DNA of 64,000 bases from Ascidia mentula (lineage: Eukaryota; Chordata; Ascidiacea; Phlebobranchia; Ascidiidae), in assembly GCA_947561715.1 (NCBI GenBank), contig OX387198.1, positions 7,378,001 to 7,442,000 of the forward strand, given 5' to 3'. The notes under the pieces are model-generated. The model saw nothing but the letters and a program-made list of their open reading frames with translations. It did not search any database and had not been told where the DNA came from. Positions 1-15,900 of this stretch are shown here, one piece after another. The translations under genes were made by a program, and so were the position numbers. Every line of letters begins with the position of its first letter. Position 1 is the stretch's first letter.

Positions 1-990
1 AATAAGTTCACGTATTTCCTTTACGTTAAATGTGGTTTTAGTTTGTTTGTAGAGAACAGGGAGTCAGTGTAATGTTACAGCCGGTTTCCTAGCAAAAGTT
101 ATCTTCAAAGTGCAATGATTTGCATTTAAATGATGACACTTCACGTCAACATATATCCCGAAATTAAGTGTACCGGGTGTTTTTTTTTGGAAAACAGTCT
201 CCGGGGTCACAAGGCGTTCATTTGGAAAATAGGTTGAATTCTTTCTGGAGACAAATATTCCCCGAACAATCAGGGTCGTTCTGAGAAGCTAGACATACCA
301 TGCTTGTACGGATTGACTCACTCACTCAAAAGGACGCGCAAGGTCACTTTGGGGCCATTAAAAGATTTGCATGTTCGTTTGCATGGACCTCGTATAGAGT
401 AAGGGTATTGTTGTGGCAGATTTGAACAGCTTAGCGAACTTTGTTACTATTGTTGGTCTCAATGAGCTTCTACACTCACCAAAACACGACCCGGCGACCG
501 CTGGAAACAATTACCAAAGTTTGGGGCTGGCATTTTCAGGTGGAAGCAGAATTTCTGCCTGAGAAATCGCATTTAGTTTGCCAACATTTCCTTCTATGAC
601 GGTTAACCCATTTATAATTACATGACTTGCCAAATAATCACAAGACTTACCAATGACCTTTTGAACAAAGCACGGACAAAAACCGACCCAATGCCCCAGA
701 AACCCCCTAATACGCATGGAAGTTGCGACAAAAATATATTACACTAATGACGTAATTGACGGGTAAGCGGCTCCCGCCACCGAATACGGAAACTACATAG
801 TAAGTAATCCATGCCACACTTCACGGCGATGACACCCAGCTTGATGAGTCAAGACACCTTCTCAGGAGTACAGGTAACTGCAGGCCTTAACGGGGGTTTT
901 GCTGCTACACAGCAACGTATTATGCACAAAATATTGTGGGCCCAAACGTCTGGACGCATATTTTGCAAAAAAAGTACAAAATTTGCTCAC
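1..990. other. No exon found; presumed intron of the p190 RhoGAP gene
   Basis: The last p190 exon seen ends in a good donor at 991, so this stretch should be intron on the minus strand. I looked in all minus-strand frames for the next RhoGAP segment (the conserved helix containing an FF-ELP-like motif) and did not find it. The longest minus reading frame here (511-717) has no resemblance to RhoGAP. The rest of the catalytic domain therefore lies to the left of the window, or the gene is broken. Confidence 0.5.
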
Positions 991-3900
991 CTTCGTCGAA
1001 TTTCTTAATAAGCATTTCGCGTTCTTTGGCGTTGGCCGGGATCCTGTACAACCCCTCTGTGGATAGACCTGACGGGAATAAAAGAATGTTTGAGCATATA
1101 GTAAGAAGTGTCAAAATTTTAAAAACTCGGGCTGTCCCGCAAGGAACCTCCGTCGCAAACCGCAAGGCCCACACTATTTACATTACATTAATTCTTTTCG
1201 AAGCATTTCCAATCAAATTAAAGTTGACTTTCGGCAATATCACGAGAAACACGCGTAGTTCGGTTGCGTGGTGCTTACCGAAACGCCTCCAAACAAACGC
1301 CATCACCCGACATAAACCCAACGCACTTCCGCAAGACTTGAGGACCGCTTAAAGTTCACGAACGTTTCGCTTAAATCGAGGGAACACTGGGCACTGGCCG
1401 TGACGCGGTGGCCCAGCCAGTGAGGGGCTTATAAGGTAACTCGACGGCGCTTTTCATACGTCACAATCACGCGTGCAGACGCAACAATCAACAATGAACG
1501 CTCGCACGTCTCCAGCAGTGTCGCGCGCGGTTTTGGATCGCTACACACGTGCTGGTGGAAACCGTGACGTCAGAGCTGCCAATCACAGCCCCAGCGTAGG
1601 TTTTTATTGCTGTTTGAACGCACAACAAAAAAAAGGTACATGTTGAAAGCTAAACACTATTTTTCGGTAAAAAAGGCATGTGATCGTGGCTGTTTTCTGA
1701 GTTAAATGAAGTCATGTACGGTGATAACCCTAGTACAAAAACAACGCACAGTATTACACTAGTGTTTCAATCAAAAGGAAAATCCATCAAATCAAAGCGA
1801 AAAACCATTAAAAACGACTTTTCTCAACATATTGACGCGCGTACGAAGGAAAACCACCACCGCGCACGCTTATGGCAGGTCCAGGAAAATCGATATCCAC
1901 CCTTTCCGACGGCTAGACGCAAACCAAACCAAACTGCCGGCGCCAACAACCTCCACATTCTACACACGTTCGAGCGACCAGGTTTGAAGGTTGACTCACC
2001 GTAAGTCTCTATGAATCGGATGCACTTCTCCACAAACAGTGGAACCATGTGGTTCAGGCCTTGGATGGTGTCGTCGAGCCGTTTGTTGAAGTAGTCGGAA
2101 AGCGTGTGCTTATTTCCCGTCGTTTGCGAGCTTGGCGGTGGACGGTTTTTGCCTTTGTTCTTCAACCGGCTTCGCTGTTCTTTTTCCTGAAAATACGAGG
2201 CAAGTTTAGATAATGTATTCTGTGCAGCGTTTAACTGGCACAAGCTGTTGTGACACCATCAACTCAATGCGCTTATCCCACACAGTTCCGTTATCTATGA
2301 AGGTAAACTGTTTCGCCAGAAATAACCGGTGTGTTGACATTACACTAGGAATGTATCTGCTTGGTGAGGCATCAGAAAAAACAATGGAAAATGCTGATTA
2401 TGCGGATTTCCCAAACAGGTTACATCCAGTTTTCAGTAAAAAACCACTAAAGATGATTTTGACACATAGCATCAAACAACTCTTACAGGCACACTTGATT
2501 TTAATATTTTGAGCAACGATTTTAGTTGCCAACCCCATGCTTTTATTGCTACCTGAATGACCATTGGGTTTGCATGGAATGTCCAAGTCATCTGTTGGCA
2601 TTAACAGTCAAAACATCACACACTATACCAAGCCTTTTCCACTGTTTAACTTCTGTTCTGTGCGCATAAACAATTCAACAAACTCAAACTGTCACAACGA
2701 GGTACGGTACAAAGATTTAAACCAAGCTTCACAAAATAACTGGAATTCTGACAAATTACTTTCTTTTTCATGCAATACTAAAACTCCCAATACAAAATGA
2801 AACACCTTTCATTTATCCACCTACAAAGATTAACGACAGTAAACAGCATTTTTTTTTCTTCAAATTGCACCTGAGCAAAGATAGTAAAGCATTGAACTAG
2901 GTCATTTGCCAGCCCCTAAACACCTAACACCACTCTTGTGTGTCGACCTTATTGTAATAGAGCAATAGTAAATGGGGGAGAACATTCTTAGTCATTCAGG
3001 GCAGAACCTGGACTTCTAACTGGGAGAAACGTTTATAAAAAAATGTCATGAACTGTAAAAATAGCCGGTTTTGCTAATGGATTGTCAAACAATTCTAAGT
3101 GCGAAAATTAGTCACAGATTCGGCATTTTGCAAGATATTTCAGCAGTACATGTATAGAAGGCCTCAGTACAACTTGACACTAGGCTTCAACATTGATAAA
3201 ATGACCACCTCTTGATATTATTACTCAGACACAAATTTTTCATAACAAGGTAGTATTTATTACATTTGTGTCACATTAAAAGTGCCTAAGCTTGTCCTTT
3301 CTAACCCTTAAGAAATATTCTGTAACATCTGCCCTACAATCATACTTCTTAGACAAAAATCAGTCACATTGTCACTATTTGGTTGGTTGACAATGGGCAT
3401 TATTTCCCTTGGGGGTAAAATTGGTGAACATTTGATGGGTTCCTGAGGAGAAATTCCACAGAAAGTAAAAGATACTACCACAGACAGATGGCAAGGCAAT
3501 GTTAGACAGTGATAGTGTGATTCATTTCCAGGCACTGATAGACAAAAATTAGGCACGGACACCGTTGAAACATTTTTATGACAAAGTTAGCATAGACTGA
3601 CTCACTCATTTTTTAAACGCTTGTCCAGCAGACAGATACAATATACTACATACCATACATAGATTTCTGGACATCCATGAACAAACATAAAACAAAAGCT
3701 ATTGTTAATCTCACCTGAAGGTAGGCATAGTTCACCAGAATTTGCATGTGTTTTTCGTTGACATCATACATGGCTGGCTTGGTAAGCATTTAAACTGTTG
3801 CAGATCACACAAAAATACAAAACAATATTGCCTGGTTTACGTTCTGCAAAAATCGAAAGACAACGCCTTGTCATCAGACTAATCAAGCAATTAGGAACCT

Positions 3901-6900
3901 GTGGCTGGTGTGCGGAGCAGTAACTTCCTTCTTTTTTCCTTTGCAACTGTAACATGTCAGAAGGCGTGATGACAAATGAGCTTATCACAACTGCATGGAA
4001 GGCAACACGACACAACAGCCAACCATAATGTGAATCAACCATATTTTGTTAGATCTCACCTTGCTTGTTTAAGCAACCCTGCTGCCTACGTCCCCACACA
4101 TATGGCTCTGAGCCATCGCCTGTCTAATGCTTCGTAACAATGGCAGGATGCAGGTATATTTCATGCAACCCTGTTGTCTGCCTGTCGTGCTATGCTACGG
4201 GTTATGAGCGCATGTGATGTGTGTGGGTGATGTAGCATTCGTCTCTGTCAAATAGGTACAGAAAATTGTATTTCATTTGTTGTCTGTGAAATGTGAAACC
4301 ACCATTAATTTAATAAAGGTATTGATTCAATAGCATACCTCGGTCAATCATTATTGTATTTTGATGCCAAAATATTGACTGCTCGCTAGCTCTGCTTGGA
4401 ATGCGCATTCAAATCATCACATCTGTTAAGTCAGGAATTTCAAACTGTTCACACCTCCATTATTCTCTCAAATACAAACTAGTCTTCTACCAGAAAGACA
4501 ATTGGCTTTTATTTAACATCATGCCACCTATGTAAACTGTCTGCCTAACAAAACGCATTCAAAAATCTTACATTCTTAAAATTCAAAAGCTAAAATCTAC
4601 TCATACTCAAGGTAAATGTGGTGGCACAACTGCAAAAACACCCAGAACAGGATTTGGCAGAAAAATACTCAGGCTGCGTAGGAAGCAATCGTCCCATACA
4701 ACTTCCCCACTAAGTCCACGTCAAGACTACAAAATTAGTGCAATGTAATTCACGCACAATTGTGTTGCTCTACATATGATGTCACTGCATATAGGAGACA
4801 CTGCATCATGCAGCACAACAAGAGCTGTGGGAAAAAGTGGCGTGACGCATGCTTTGAAATAGCGGGTGGTGGATGGAGCCATGCAAATGCCCAAAATTGT
4901 CAGTTTGGTAGTTTTTAAATCTCTTCCATAGTTCTTTTTTAAACAGCACAAAAGATAACACTTCTGTTCTAGCATTGCTAAGGAATTTTTAGTAACATGG
5001 TTTACCTCAAATATAACGCAGTATTTAACATAGAATATTTTCACATACAATCACCATTTTCATTAAGCAACGAGAAAAAAATATTTATGGGGCAAATTGA
5101 AGCTTCATTACAGCTATTTTTCGTCAAACTAACAAACAGACAAGAGAAATTCCGTCATGGATTAATATTACATGTGTTGTTAATTACCTTTCCCTCTTTT
5201 TTCCTCTTCTCTTCATCTCTCTGCTTGTGTCGCTTTTCTTCCTTTGGAGTGCTGCCAATTTGAAAACTGACCATTGATGATGGCACAGATGGACTGATGT
5301 GCAGGTCTTCATGGCTTGCAGCTAATCCCCTTTTCGTGTTCTATAAAGTATCCATATGTTACTTAATTGAAGAAAATTATTGTTACATATGCTCCATGTA
5401 TTAAAATATCATTTGAACAATATTGCTATTCTATGTCAAAGAATTTCTATCTGACAAGAATGTGAACCACAGGTGCATCAATAGCCAGTAAATATTTGAT
5501 TTTACCAACTCAAATTTAATGATATCGCATGAACAAGGCTAAGGAAAGCTGGCGGAAAACCAGCACATTTTAGCACAGGGTTGCCTTTATCGACAAACTA
5601 TTAAAATATGTAGGTAAGCTACTAATGTGAATATGATCTATTCATTATTCCCAACACGATACATGACTCACAATGCCTTCTCCCCCAAAAGGTGCAAGCA
5701 AGTCAGCTGTAGAGTGACGTGCTTGACGCAAAGTAGGTGGGGGAGTTTGGGCAGAAGTTGGTGTTGAGTCGATGTCAGCACTTTTGAGGGGTTGCCGCTT
5801 TCCAGCCCTGGTGCTCGTAAACTTTCCCCTCACCCCTGACGTGTTGGTAAGCACTGAACCTCTTGGGAACTTTGAAGAAGTTCTGCCAGAAATGGAAATA
5901 AATTTTACAAAATAGTATTTCAACAAAGGACAGTGGTTAATGTGCTCATATTAAACACAGTTGGTGTTTGAAAAGCATCTTTCCAGCTTTTGTATTTGTA
6001 TTAGAGATAAAAAAGTTTTTTATAAAGTTTTTTCTACAGGTGTGTTCAAGGACTACATGCATTATTTCAACACAAAGAGCACATGATAATATTATCACAG
6101 TAGCAATATTTTTTAAAGATATATTTCAAGTCACTTGAATATTTCAAATAAAATCCACTGAAGCCTCATGTGCCGCAATGTTTGGTAATTCACAAACTGC
6201 ACCAGCAAAATAAAAAAAAATATCAAATGACCCCGGTGTATCTCACCCAGGTTGAAGAGTAATCTTCACACCATTGGCAGTAGTCGTGGTAACAGTGTTA
6301 ATCTTTCCTGGTATAGATTCCGGGCCCATTGGCAAAACCTGCTGGCCCAAACGTGTTGGGTCCGCTTTGAGCAAGGCCAGATACTCCGTGCTCTGTGGCG
6401 ATTTTTCATGTTTGTTGCTTGGAGACGATAGATCCTGCAAACCGCTCTGGTACATGAGACCAGCTTGCTTCACCTGCGGAAAGGTGCATGGTAGATTTAC
6501 CTTGAAAACCTCAGTGTTTTGTCAAACTTATTTTGTTTTGGACGACCTAAAGGACCCCTTTTTGTTTACAAACTCAATAAATGGTACACATTTCACATCA
6601 TATAGGTGCTACTAATCAATAAGCATTGTTTTGATGTGTTTTAGTAAATGTGTGGGCAACGATCAAAAAGTTTGTGAGGTCAAAGTGTGGCCACGCAGAG
6701 TACGTGTGTTGGGCACATAGTCATGGCTGGATGTTTTGTAATATTCTTGATGGATTAATAAAATATATTACTTTGCTACGTTTTGTCTGATCATAATCGA
6801 CACAAATATACCATGTAGACCAAACACTATACAAGCTGTATATACTACGTAAACCAAAGAGGATATAATACAGATTTAACTAACAGGTTTTTTCATTATT

Positions 6901-9900
6901 CCAAACTCGACAGCCTTCAACAGCTCAGGTTTCAGTTTTCCAGGTTTTGAGCCACCAGGAGGTGGTGTGGTGGTTCGAGAAGAATCGAAAGTGTAATCCG
7001 GCATCTCCTATGACAAGCAATTGGTTCATTGTTGTGGCCAGCACAGAACGAAGTCCAGGATGAACAACACATACCTCATTATCAAGTAATCCAGCAGTAG
7101 GACTTGTTCTTGGCGTCTCTGGTTTATAGTCGTCGCTTCCAGCTAAAATACATACATATATTTTTTATATTTTTTATGTTAACACTAAATGTAAAACAAG
7201 TTATGATGGAGAAGTCCGTAAAAGTTTTGCTCTAGTTGATTAAGTTTACTCAATGTACCATGAAAAACAGCACGGTACTAAATAGAATTTATCTTTTATT
7301 AAAGCAACCAATTAAACTAAGCTTTCGGTAACCTACAACACACCCAAAAGTTGTGAAAAAACAATCAAGTTTGCTAGTTTACTCAAAAATGTTTCATCAA
7401 CTTATCAATAAAAAGGCAATCTTGGCCTGAAACAAATTGCTTCTGCCAGCTTTCTCGATACACCTGCCACCTCTTTTACAAACACTTCCCGATTATACAT
7501 GCGATATTTAGGTTTATGACCAAGCAAACACCAGGAAAGCAACAGAAACGAAACTGATTTTAGTTGAACACTGAAGATCCTTACTTGACCAAGTTGACGC
7601 TGGTGTTGTGTGACCTGGGTCCGAAATGCACTGGCTCTCTGCGTAACTGCTCTGAGAAGAAATATTGAAGCGGAGAGTACTCGGAGGTGTAACTATCGAG
7701 CTGGAGTGCTCAGAACGAGGCCCTTCGTAAGCAGACTTAGATGGCAGATTCTCAGTGCTTTTCGACTGCTCAAGCAAAAACATAAATGTGGTTTAAGGTT
7801 TGTTTCAGGTATACAAGCTGTGGAACACTGAGTTAATTATTAACTTTCACACTGAAAGTGGGAAATGACGCACCCAGCCTCACAAAACATATTGAATATC
7901 AGTAACTGTAACACCTATGATTTATTGCTCTCACCACAGTGTTTGGCTCTGGGCGATAGCTCAAAAATAGATTGTTTAATTTCATTAATTTACCAAAAAG
8001 TTTGGTTTGTACTATGTAGAAATTTATAACATACATTGTCTGCACTATAGGAACAAATGTGTTAGAATTGTATGATTTTTATACCTTGCCATCAATGATT
8101 CTAGTCCGTGGTGCTGGAATTGGTGGAAGAACTTCTTCGTCCATCTCTTTCTCTTCTTGATCTTCCTCCACAACAACTCGACTTATCCTGTGTAAAAATT
8201 ACACGGAACATTACAACCTTTACAAAGGAAAATAATGCCCTTAAAACCAATGGCAAGTTATTTTGAACAAACTGGCTTACTCCTCACATTTTAACAGAAA
8301 TAATGACAAAAAACCAACAAAAAATTTTGCACAGTTTTCAGAATACGGTACAATTAGCAACCATAAATTTCTGTCCAGGCATTAAGGAAATCTCCTTGAC
8401 CCTGATAACCCTTATGGTTTCATCGGTGCCCATGCCATTTTATGTATCACATTCACAACTATTGGTCATGTGGGTAGTAACTGGCATGCAAAATAGGATT
8501 TGATTTTGCCTGCCCAGGGATTTCAAACACGTATTTTAGTTTAAGTCTTACCTGTGAATTGCTTCCGTATTCTCCTTGTGTTCCCAAGCATCCCTGAAGA
8601 AGGTGCTGTACACTTCAGGCTGTCGCTTGTGACGGGCTGACGCACTAACAAACTTGGCTTTCAGCTCGTCGGCGAGCGCATTACCGGACACTACTAGTTG
8701 TCGCCCTGCGTTGTCTTGCTGGAAGAAGGCTGCAGCCGATGGGTGATCGTCGTTTGGTGAAACACAGAGTACAAGTATTGGATAAGCACTGGCCGTGTTG
8801 TTTGCAAACACCTGCAAAAACATCGGAAATCAAACATCGGTTGCAATAATTGTGTATATATCCACAACAGAGATAGAAATCTTACATTGAAAGTTAAGAC
8901 ACTTTGATGTATAACAAATAAAACTATAAGTTTTAACATGTTTTTATTGGCAATGTCGCATTTTAATGATTAAAAAGTGTTGTACATAGTTAATCAGGAT
9001 ATGAAAAATACGTAACTGGTATAATAAAAAATAATAAATCAGAAATCTGCTCTATATCAGAAAATTATGGACAAAATTCTGAATACGTGAAAAGCTGTTT
9101 AGACTGAGATCATACACATGTCATAATCCGTAAAAAATAACAAAAGCACATTTCACTGAGCTGCCTAAACCCAAGTTGACATACAGCATATGCAAAATTT
9201 ACCTTCATGACAGACAAAGAACTCTTGCGCAACGTGTCGTAGACCAGAATAAAACCATGAATGACATTTCCATGGCTCATCAGGTGTCGAGCACTTTGAT
9301 ACGAAGTCAAGGTGATGGCAATTCTTCTCCTTTGGGTTCCCAGGTACGTCACCACCACTATCGTATCTTCCACTTCTTCCCCTTCCACTATTGTCTGCCC
9401 ATTGTCGTGAAAGGAAGAATGGTTGAGAAGGGGTGCCAGCGCTACTTCAGCTGTTGCCATGTCATCTGCACATCAAATTGAGTTAATAAACTTATACTTG
9501 TGCCTGGAACTGTGTTGTTCACTATACTTATATACTTATTCAGATATTATACATCAGTATCAGATATATTTAAATGCAAATTTTTTATTGTGTAATTGGG
9601 CACTTTAAAAAACCATCAATGTCTATGAAATGGTCATCATCCTAACATAATTAATAACAGCCTCTAAAAATAGGAAATAAAATCACAGTTTTTATCTAAT
9701 GCATCTTCAAAAGGCAGCCCAAATGACAACCAAATACAGAAAAAATAAGATCTAACCTTGGCGAGTGCACATAATGATACGCAGATCAGGAGGATCCAGA
9801 GCAGAATCCAATCCCAATCCTCCCTCAGCCTGTTCTGCATCCGCAAAACTGTTTCTTCCACTTCCAGCTCTTTCTTTGATTCCTTCAATTAAAGATCTCA

Positions 9901-12900
9901 TGGCCATCACTATTTGGGAGTCATGGAAACGGCGGTTGTAGGCATATTCCGGTTCAAGGACGTCAATGAAAGGACATCCAATACGGGATGCAAGTCTTTC
10001 TCCTGCATCTCTCAGCTGATTTACCTGAATGATGTGTTAAGTGAGATATTTTGTAAACAAAGAAAATAATGAATGTAATTTTCTTGCACAATTGAAACAG
10101 TTGCAAGAGTTTACTTGTTATATGATAACATTCATTTCCATTTTTTGGATGACAAACCTTACTAAACGTGTTTAAAAGACACTCAAACCATTTTTCTGTA
10201 GGTGCCAAAGTAGAAATTTAACCAACTTTCATTTTTCCTGTTTCAAACCCTATAACCAATGACTATAAAATGTATTTTAGCATGAAACATTCACCTGTTT
10301 TTCACCGTCTGTATATCCAGCAAGTAATATTGAAATAGGCAAGCCTTGGAACGGTGGGACCTCACTTGTTTCTGGAGTTGACACAACCATCTTCTCCAAG
10401 CTCTTCTCTATATATCTACAATCACAAGGGTAAGTAAAGATGTTGGTTAAAAAACAATTAATCAAGTAATTGCTTTTTCTGCTTCTAATGGTTTGTTGCA
10501 AAGTCATGTGAAGGAATATTGACTATTTGGGCGAAAAAATTATGGCAAATGTTTGATGCATTGCTTGTATGCGTAAGAACTTAGTAGATGATGCACAACA
10601 CGAGAAACCCTGCTGCCTCTAACAAAAGCCTAAATCGAAACAAACTTAATTCACCTAGACAACACAGTTACTTTTTTAATGAACACAACAGGGAAAACTG
10701 AGTAAAATGATGGTTTTGCAGTGGATTGGGCATGAAAAATTTAAGACAAAGAACGAAATGTTTTGAAGTCAGACACAACCACAAACAAGTTTAGTCTTTC
10801 TAATCTCCACTTAAGTCAGGATCCTACCTCAGGGATTTCATGGATGAATAGACAGCAATGCAGCCATGCGGAGAAAAAGACGACGTCTGAAATGTGTTAG
10901 AAGGAAGATTGACATCTTCTCCGATTGGCCGCAGACGTAGCTCATGACCATCCAATTTGTACTCCTCATTTGATGTGTGGCCCACCTTAAAGAAACAAAA
11001 AAACACTGATTTTAAAAAGTGTATTTGCAATTTTTTATTTACTTTTAATTGACCTTTACAGTTTATTTCTCTTTATATAACAACCTAAAAGGTAAGGAAA
11101 ATGTGATGATACTCGTGACACAATTAGATTAATATTCAGTTGAAATCTATGCACAACCAAAACATGAATTTTGCCGTCGCCATCATGGCTTGCTTTAACA
11201 TCATTCTGACAAGGTAATGAATACAGCATGCTAGTTATGAAAACAAAAATAGTACATGCTTCTTTTAGACAAACAGCCATCACAATTGTGGTGTTCAAGT
11301 CCTACCGTTATTTCATTGGCCAAATCATGAGATAAGCCGTCAGCACCCAAAAGCACAATGTTCAACGTCTTCGAGTCGGGTTTAAGCTGCCACCGGAGGG
11401 CAGGTGGAAACTCATTGTTTTGGTTGCTTTTATACGGCTTGAAAGCCCGCTGAGCCTCCAGGGCTTTCCCCAAACACCTAGGTCCCCAGTTGTCGGCTGG
11501 AGGGTACGTTGCCTCGGTAACGTGCCTCCTCAAGATTTCATCCCGCTGTTTTTGAAGCCTGGCCATTGCGATGTACCTGAAAACCCGGAAAGGCATTGAA
11601 AATGCTTTGAAAAGACCAAAACTTATCACAGCAAGTATGCTTTTAAGACAAAATGTTATCATCAGGCAAAACAAATATAATTTTAAAGCTTTTTGTCTGA
11701 AAAATATCTTTGAACAACAAAGAGACAAAAGCATGTATACATTAACAGGATAAGCAAGAAAGTTCATAGCCCAAACTCACTGTAATCACCTATTTAATAG
11801 ATATACTGCATCAAAAATTATGCAAATAATCACCTGGGATCATCTTTAAGTGCATCATGCATTTCCATTTCAGTTTTGACTTTGTCAGAAGAAAAAAATA
11901 TCTCAGACTTTTCATACAACAACTCTTGGAAGTCCTCTTTGGCCTTCTCAACGATTTCAGCCTGTCATAGAACCACATATTTAAATTGTTGGCAAATTAA
12001 GGGATTAACACTATTTTTTCACCATGCAAAAATGTTTTATGTACCTGGAATTGTTCATAAATCGATGACAATTCAGCCTCAGTTATTTCTACAAGGAATT
12101 CGTATTGCTTGAAGAATTTCACCACATCTCCCCACTCCCTGCCAGGTGTAACCTATAATATAAATGTAATATTCAACAATTTTATACATACCATTTTGGT
12201 TTGAAAATGAACTTGACATTTTTTTAACCATTTCAATTCAAGCCATATGTTCTAAATCTAAATTGTACCAGAATATATAAGTTTAGACAAGATCCATGCA
12301 AATTTCTGACCTTTTAATACGTAAAATGGTAAGCTAAATTTTTACAAATACATATGGTTTCCTAAAAATATCAACTGGTAAGCAAAGTTTAACTGAGGTC
12401 AACATGCTCTTTTCGAAACCCAGAACAAAAAACCTTGCAACATAAAGGCTTTAGTTTTCAGGACAAAAACAAAATTTAAATTGGCCGACGTAGCCTTAAA
12501 AAAAAACTAAATATATACATGAGAACAATGACATCTGGTTATGCAAAGAGCCAGAAAAATGAAATTAGTTAAATAAATGAAAAACCTGGAACACCCAAAA
12601 CAAACAAAAGGAAACTAAAAGTATAACTTGAAATAAAGAGTTTGCAACAGCAACTTACCTCAACTAGATTGATTTAAATAACTTGCTGCAACTGTTTAAA
12701 ATTAACATGAAATTATGCGTTCATGAATTTTCACCTTGACAAATCCACGTGTTAACATTGGTTAGCAATGAAATATAGCACAAATATTAAGTTAGTGCTA
12801 TGAACATTTTGTCAAAAAATTATTTAACACACTGTTTTCTTAAGTATCAAACATCTAACAAGTTTTAGTATACATATATATATGTTATATATATATAATG

Positions 12901-15900
12901 TTGGCAAAGCTACCGAGATTTGAATAACTGTAAAACTGTATCAAAATATTGTATTAATTAGAAACCATGTCTGAAGAATATTGTTAATTAAACTTCAATG
13001 TAGAATCTAGTTTAACAGGTACTATTGCTTCTGACATACAGTTTATTGGTTCACCCTTATTAACTACCATCACATATATGTAGGATTTAGTACAACTTTC
13101 AAACAAAGCTGAAATCTTGGTTGCCCTGATTGATTTAAAAAAATTGTAAACTTTGCTAGCATTGGCTGTAAAAAAAACTTTTAATAACAACAGTTTTGTA
13201 TTGGAGGCAATTCTTTGTTCAAATCAGACAACATTAATTAATTGCTCCCATAGCATGAATCATATTGACATGCAATTGTCAATTGTTTGATTGCAATATA
13301 TTGTTTTGGCTGCAATTAAAAAGTGAACGACAATTTGCGTGGAACGTATTGCTTTGAAACTGCTTTTAAACAGTATTTCCAAATGGCTGTTTAATACTAC
13401 TCAATGCAATATTAATGCGGTTCCTTTGTAGGGTTTCAAACCATTTAGTGAGAAATGACTACTATTATTACAACATTTTCAGGGATGTTTCAGTTTTTTC
13501 AATTAACTTTAAATTATTGAGAGATGGGTTTCGAACGTTTTGAAACTGATATACTCGGTAAAACAAAATGCCATCCCAAAAATATCACAACATTTTATGG
13601 TATGTTATACTGAAATACTGCTGTTACTACAAACGTAAGCACTACCAGTTTTACAGAACGACAAAAGACTAGACCGCAGACGTTGTTGTCAAAACTACAT
13701 AGAAACAACACATACTTGATGGGACTCGACGAGCAGATCACGGAACTGTTTTTTGATTTCAAGTCTGTGTTGTTTAGCCTCCAATTCTTTACGATGGACA
13801 TCGAAGATCTTCTCTGCTTCTGAAGTTTGGAGGAGCTCAAAGGGAATTCGACGGTCCTCCAACGAATACATGTGCTCGGTTTCATACCACGGTTTGCTTG
13901 TGTCACTTACATAAAGATCTTCAGTGGGAATAATCCAACTGTCGATAAATTCATGTTGAAATTTAGTTATGTTTGTTATGTACCATGGTTTTTTAAACAG
14001 TTGCAGAAAAAACTATGGATTTTGAATAGGTGTCATGCAGCATTTCAAATTACACTGTGGTCAATAAAAGTCTGTAATACATTAAAGTAGAAACATCTTT
14101 GTCTCCAATCCCCCCAAAAACATAAAAGAAACATGTTTAAATGCATGAACGAAATAAATAAATACAGCAAGACGATAATAGTTTTTCTTAAGTAAACATG
14201 GTTATAAGCACAGCAGTGGATAAAGCCTACAGGTCCATATTGCACCTGCAGGTTCAATTAAAGAAGTCACCAGTGACAAATGTGGACAATGTCCACGAGA
14301 AAATATTACCAAAGTATTGTGCCACTTTTTAATAGGTAGTGCATTGGCCTCTTTTATAAACTGACATGTAAGGCATAAAGACAGCAATGGCAGACATTGC
14401 TAGCCCCAAGGCAAGCTATAGTATTACATGAATGCTGGGATAGTAGATCATATTAGGTTCACATAAAGGGTTGCAACATGGCCTCTCTTTTACAAGCTAA
14501 TGGCAGATTTTTGTCATAAACTTGTATTTGTTGTCTTAAACTTTCAATTACAACACTTCTAATGTCGGCATTGCTGCCAATAAAGTAAGCAATTTTTAGT
14601 CCCAAGATTTTACTTATGTATATATATACTAATATATATTGCATTACCAAGAGCCATTATTTTATATTATAATGTCAACACACAGTTACAAAAAACATGA
14701 TGTAATTATCAATTAATGTCCCTTGTCTGATACAGGAGAAAAATGAAAGCTTGCAAAAATGATTCCAGAGCATGTGCTTAAAGGTTCCTTGGGTTTAATC
14801 CCAATAGTTAACGCAATAAAAAAATAGTTTAGGATGAAATAGCAAAGTAATAACATGCGAACTCCAAACAAACCGGCACTATTTAAACTTAAGTGCACAC
14901 AGAAATTGTGCAATAAAACATGTCATACCCTTCGAACTTTGGACTCCTTGACATTGTATCAACTGTGTCATTCCATGAGCTCCTGATCGTCGAAGCATCA
15001 GGCAGAATAATTTTCAATGCACGTGGCAAAAAGCTCAGATAGCTACCTTGCAACTCCAATCGATAGTTGTCTTTCAGGCGATTAACATGTTTTCGAAAGA
15101 TCTTCGACGCAGCATTTTTGCCTACAAGAAGCATGTTTTTTTTTTGTTTTTCATCTCACCAAAACACACTGCCTGAATTTGATGACCGTGCAAAATTGAT
15201 AGAGCAGAAATTTTTTTTCACATCTATGCGCACTGCGTTTAAGTAAAATCTAACCTTCCAACTCCACAAAGTTGAGATACTGTGTTTCTTGCTCTAGTTT
15301 CTGGCTTGCTGTCCGCCACGTCTCATGGTAGTCAAACACTTTCTCTTCAAGCAATTTCTCCAACTTTTCTTTTGCATCTTTTAGGATTTCTTTTCTCACT
15401 TTGGCAGCATCGTCAAACGAAATAATCTTAAAATAATTAGCTGGATGTTATTGATGGGCAAAATCGACAATTGAAAATATTGAGAATTAGTTCACAGAAA
15501 AACAAAAATTTGGAGTATTTTCTGGTATGGTTTATTGCATAACTCAATTGAAGTCCTGGTTCTGTTATAATACTGTGGAGGCTAAATTCATTAAAGTTTT
15601 GAGTACTAACATCTTACAGTACATATATACCTTAGACTTTGAGCGTGTCTTGTCAATTAGTTGAGCCAGGTAGAGAAATGCCAGTGTAACATTAATATTT
15701 TCTGAAGCCGAGACCTCGATGACAGGCAGAGAGCTGCTTTTCTTGCCCTGCGGAGAAGCAGCAAACTTTTCGGCCTCTGTTACAAAGGCAGTGACAGCTT
15801 CATCACATTTCGTAAGTACAACAACCACAGGTTTTTTTGTCTTCTGGAGGTAGTGATGGCAAGCTTGCACAAATCTGATCTGTAAACAGTTGCGTTCATG

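Noticed and set aside
511-717. Minus-strand frame near the left edge as the next p190 exon
   Set aside because: It has none of the expected RhoGAP residues and no splice sites in the required phase.
1714-2004. 96-codon plus-strand frame
   Set aside because: It runs antisense into p190 exon 2000-2186 and has no similarity of its own.
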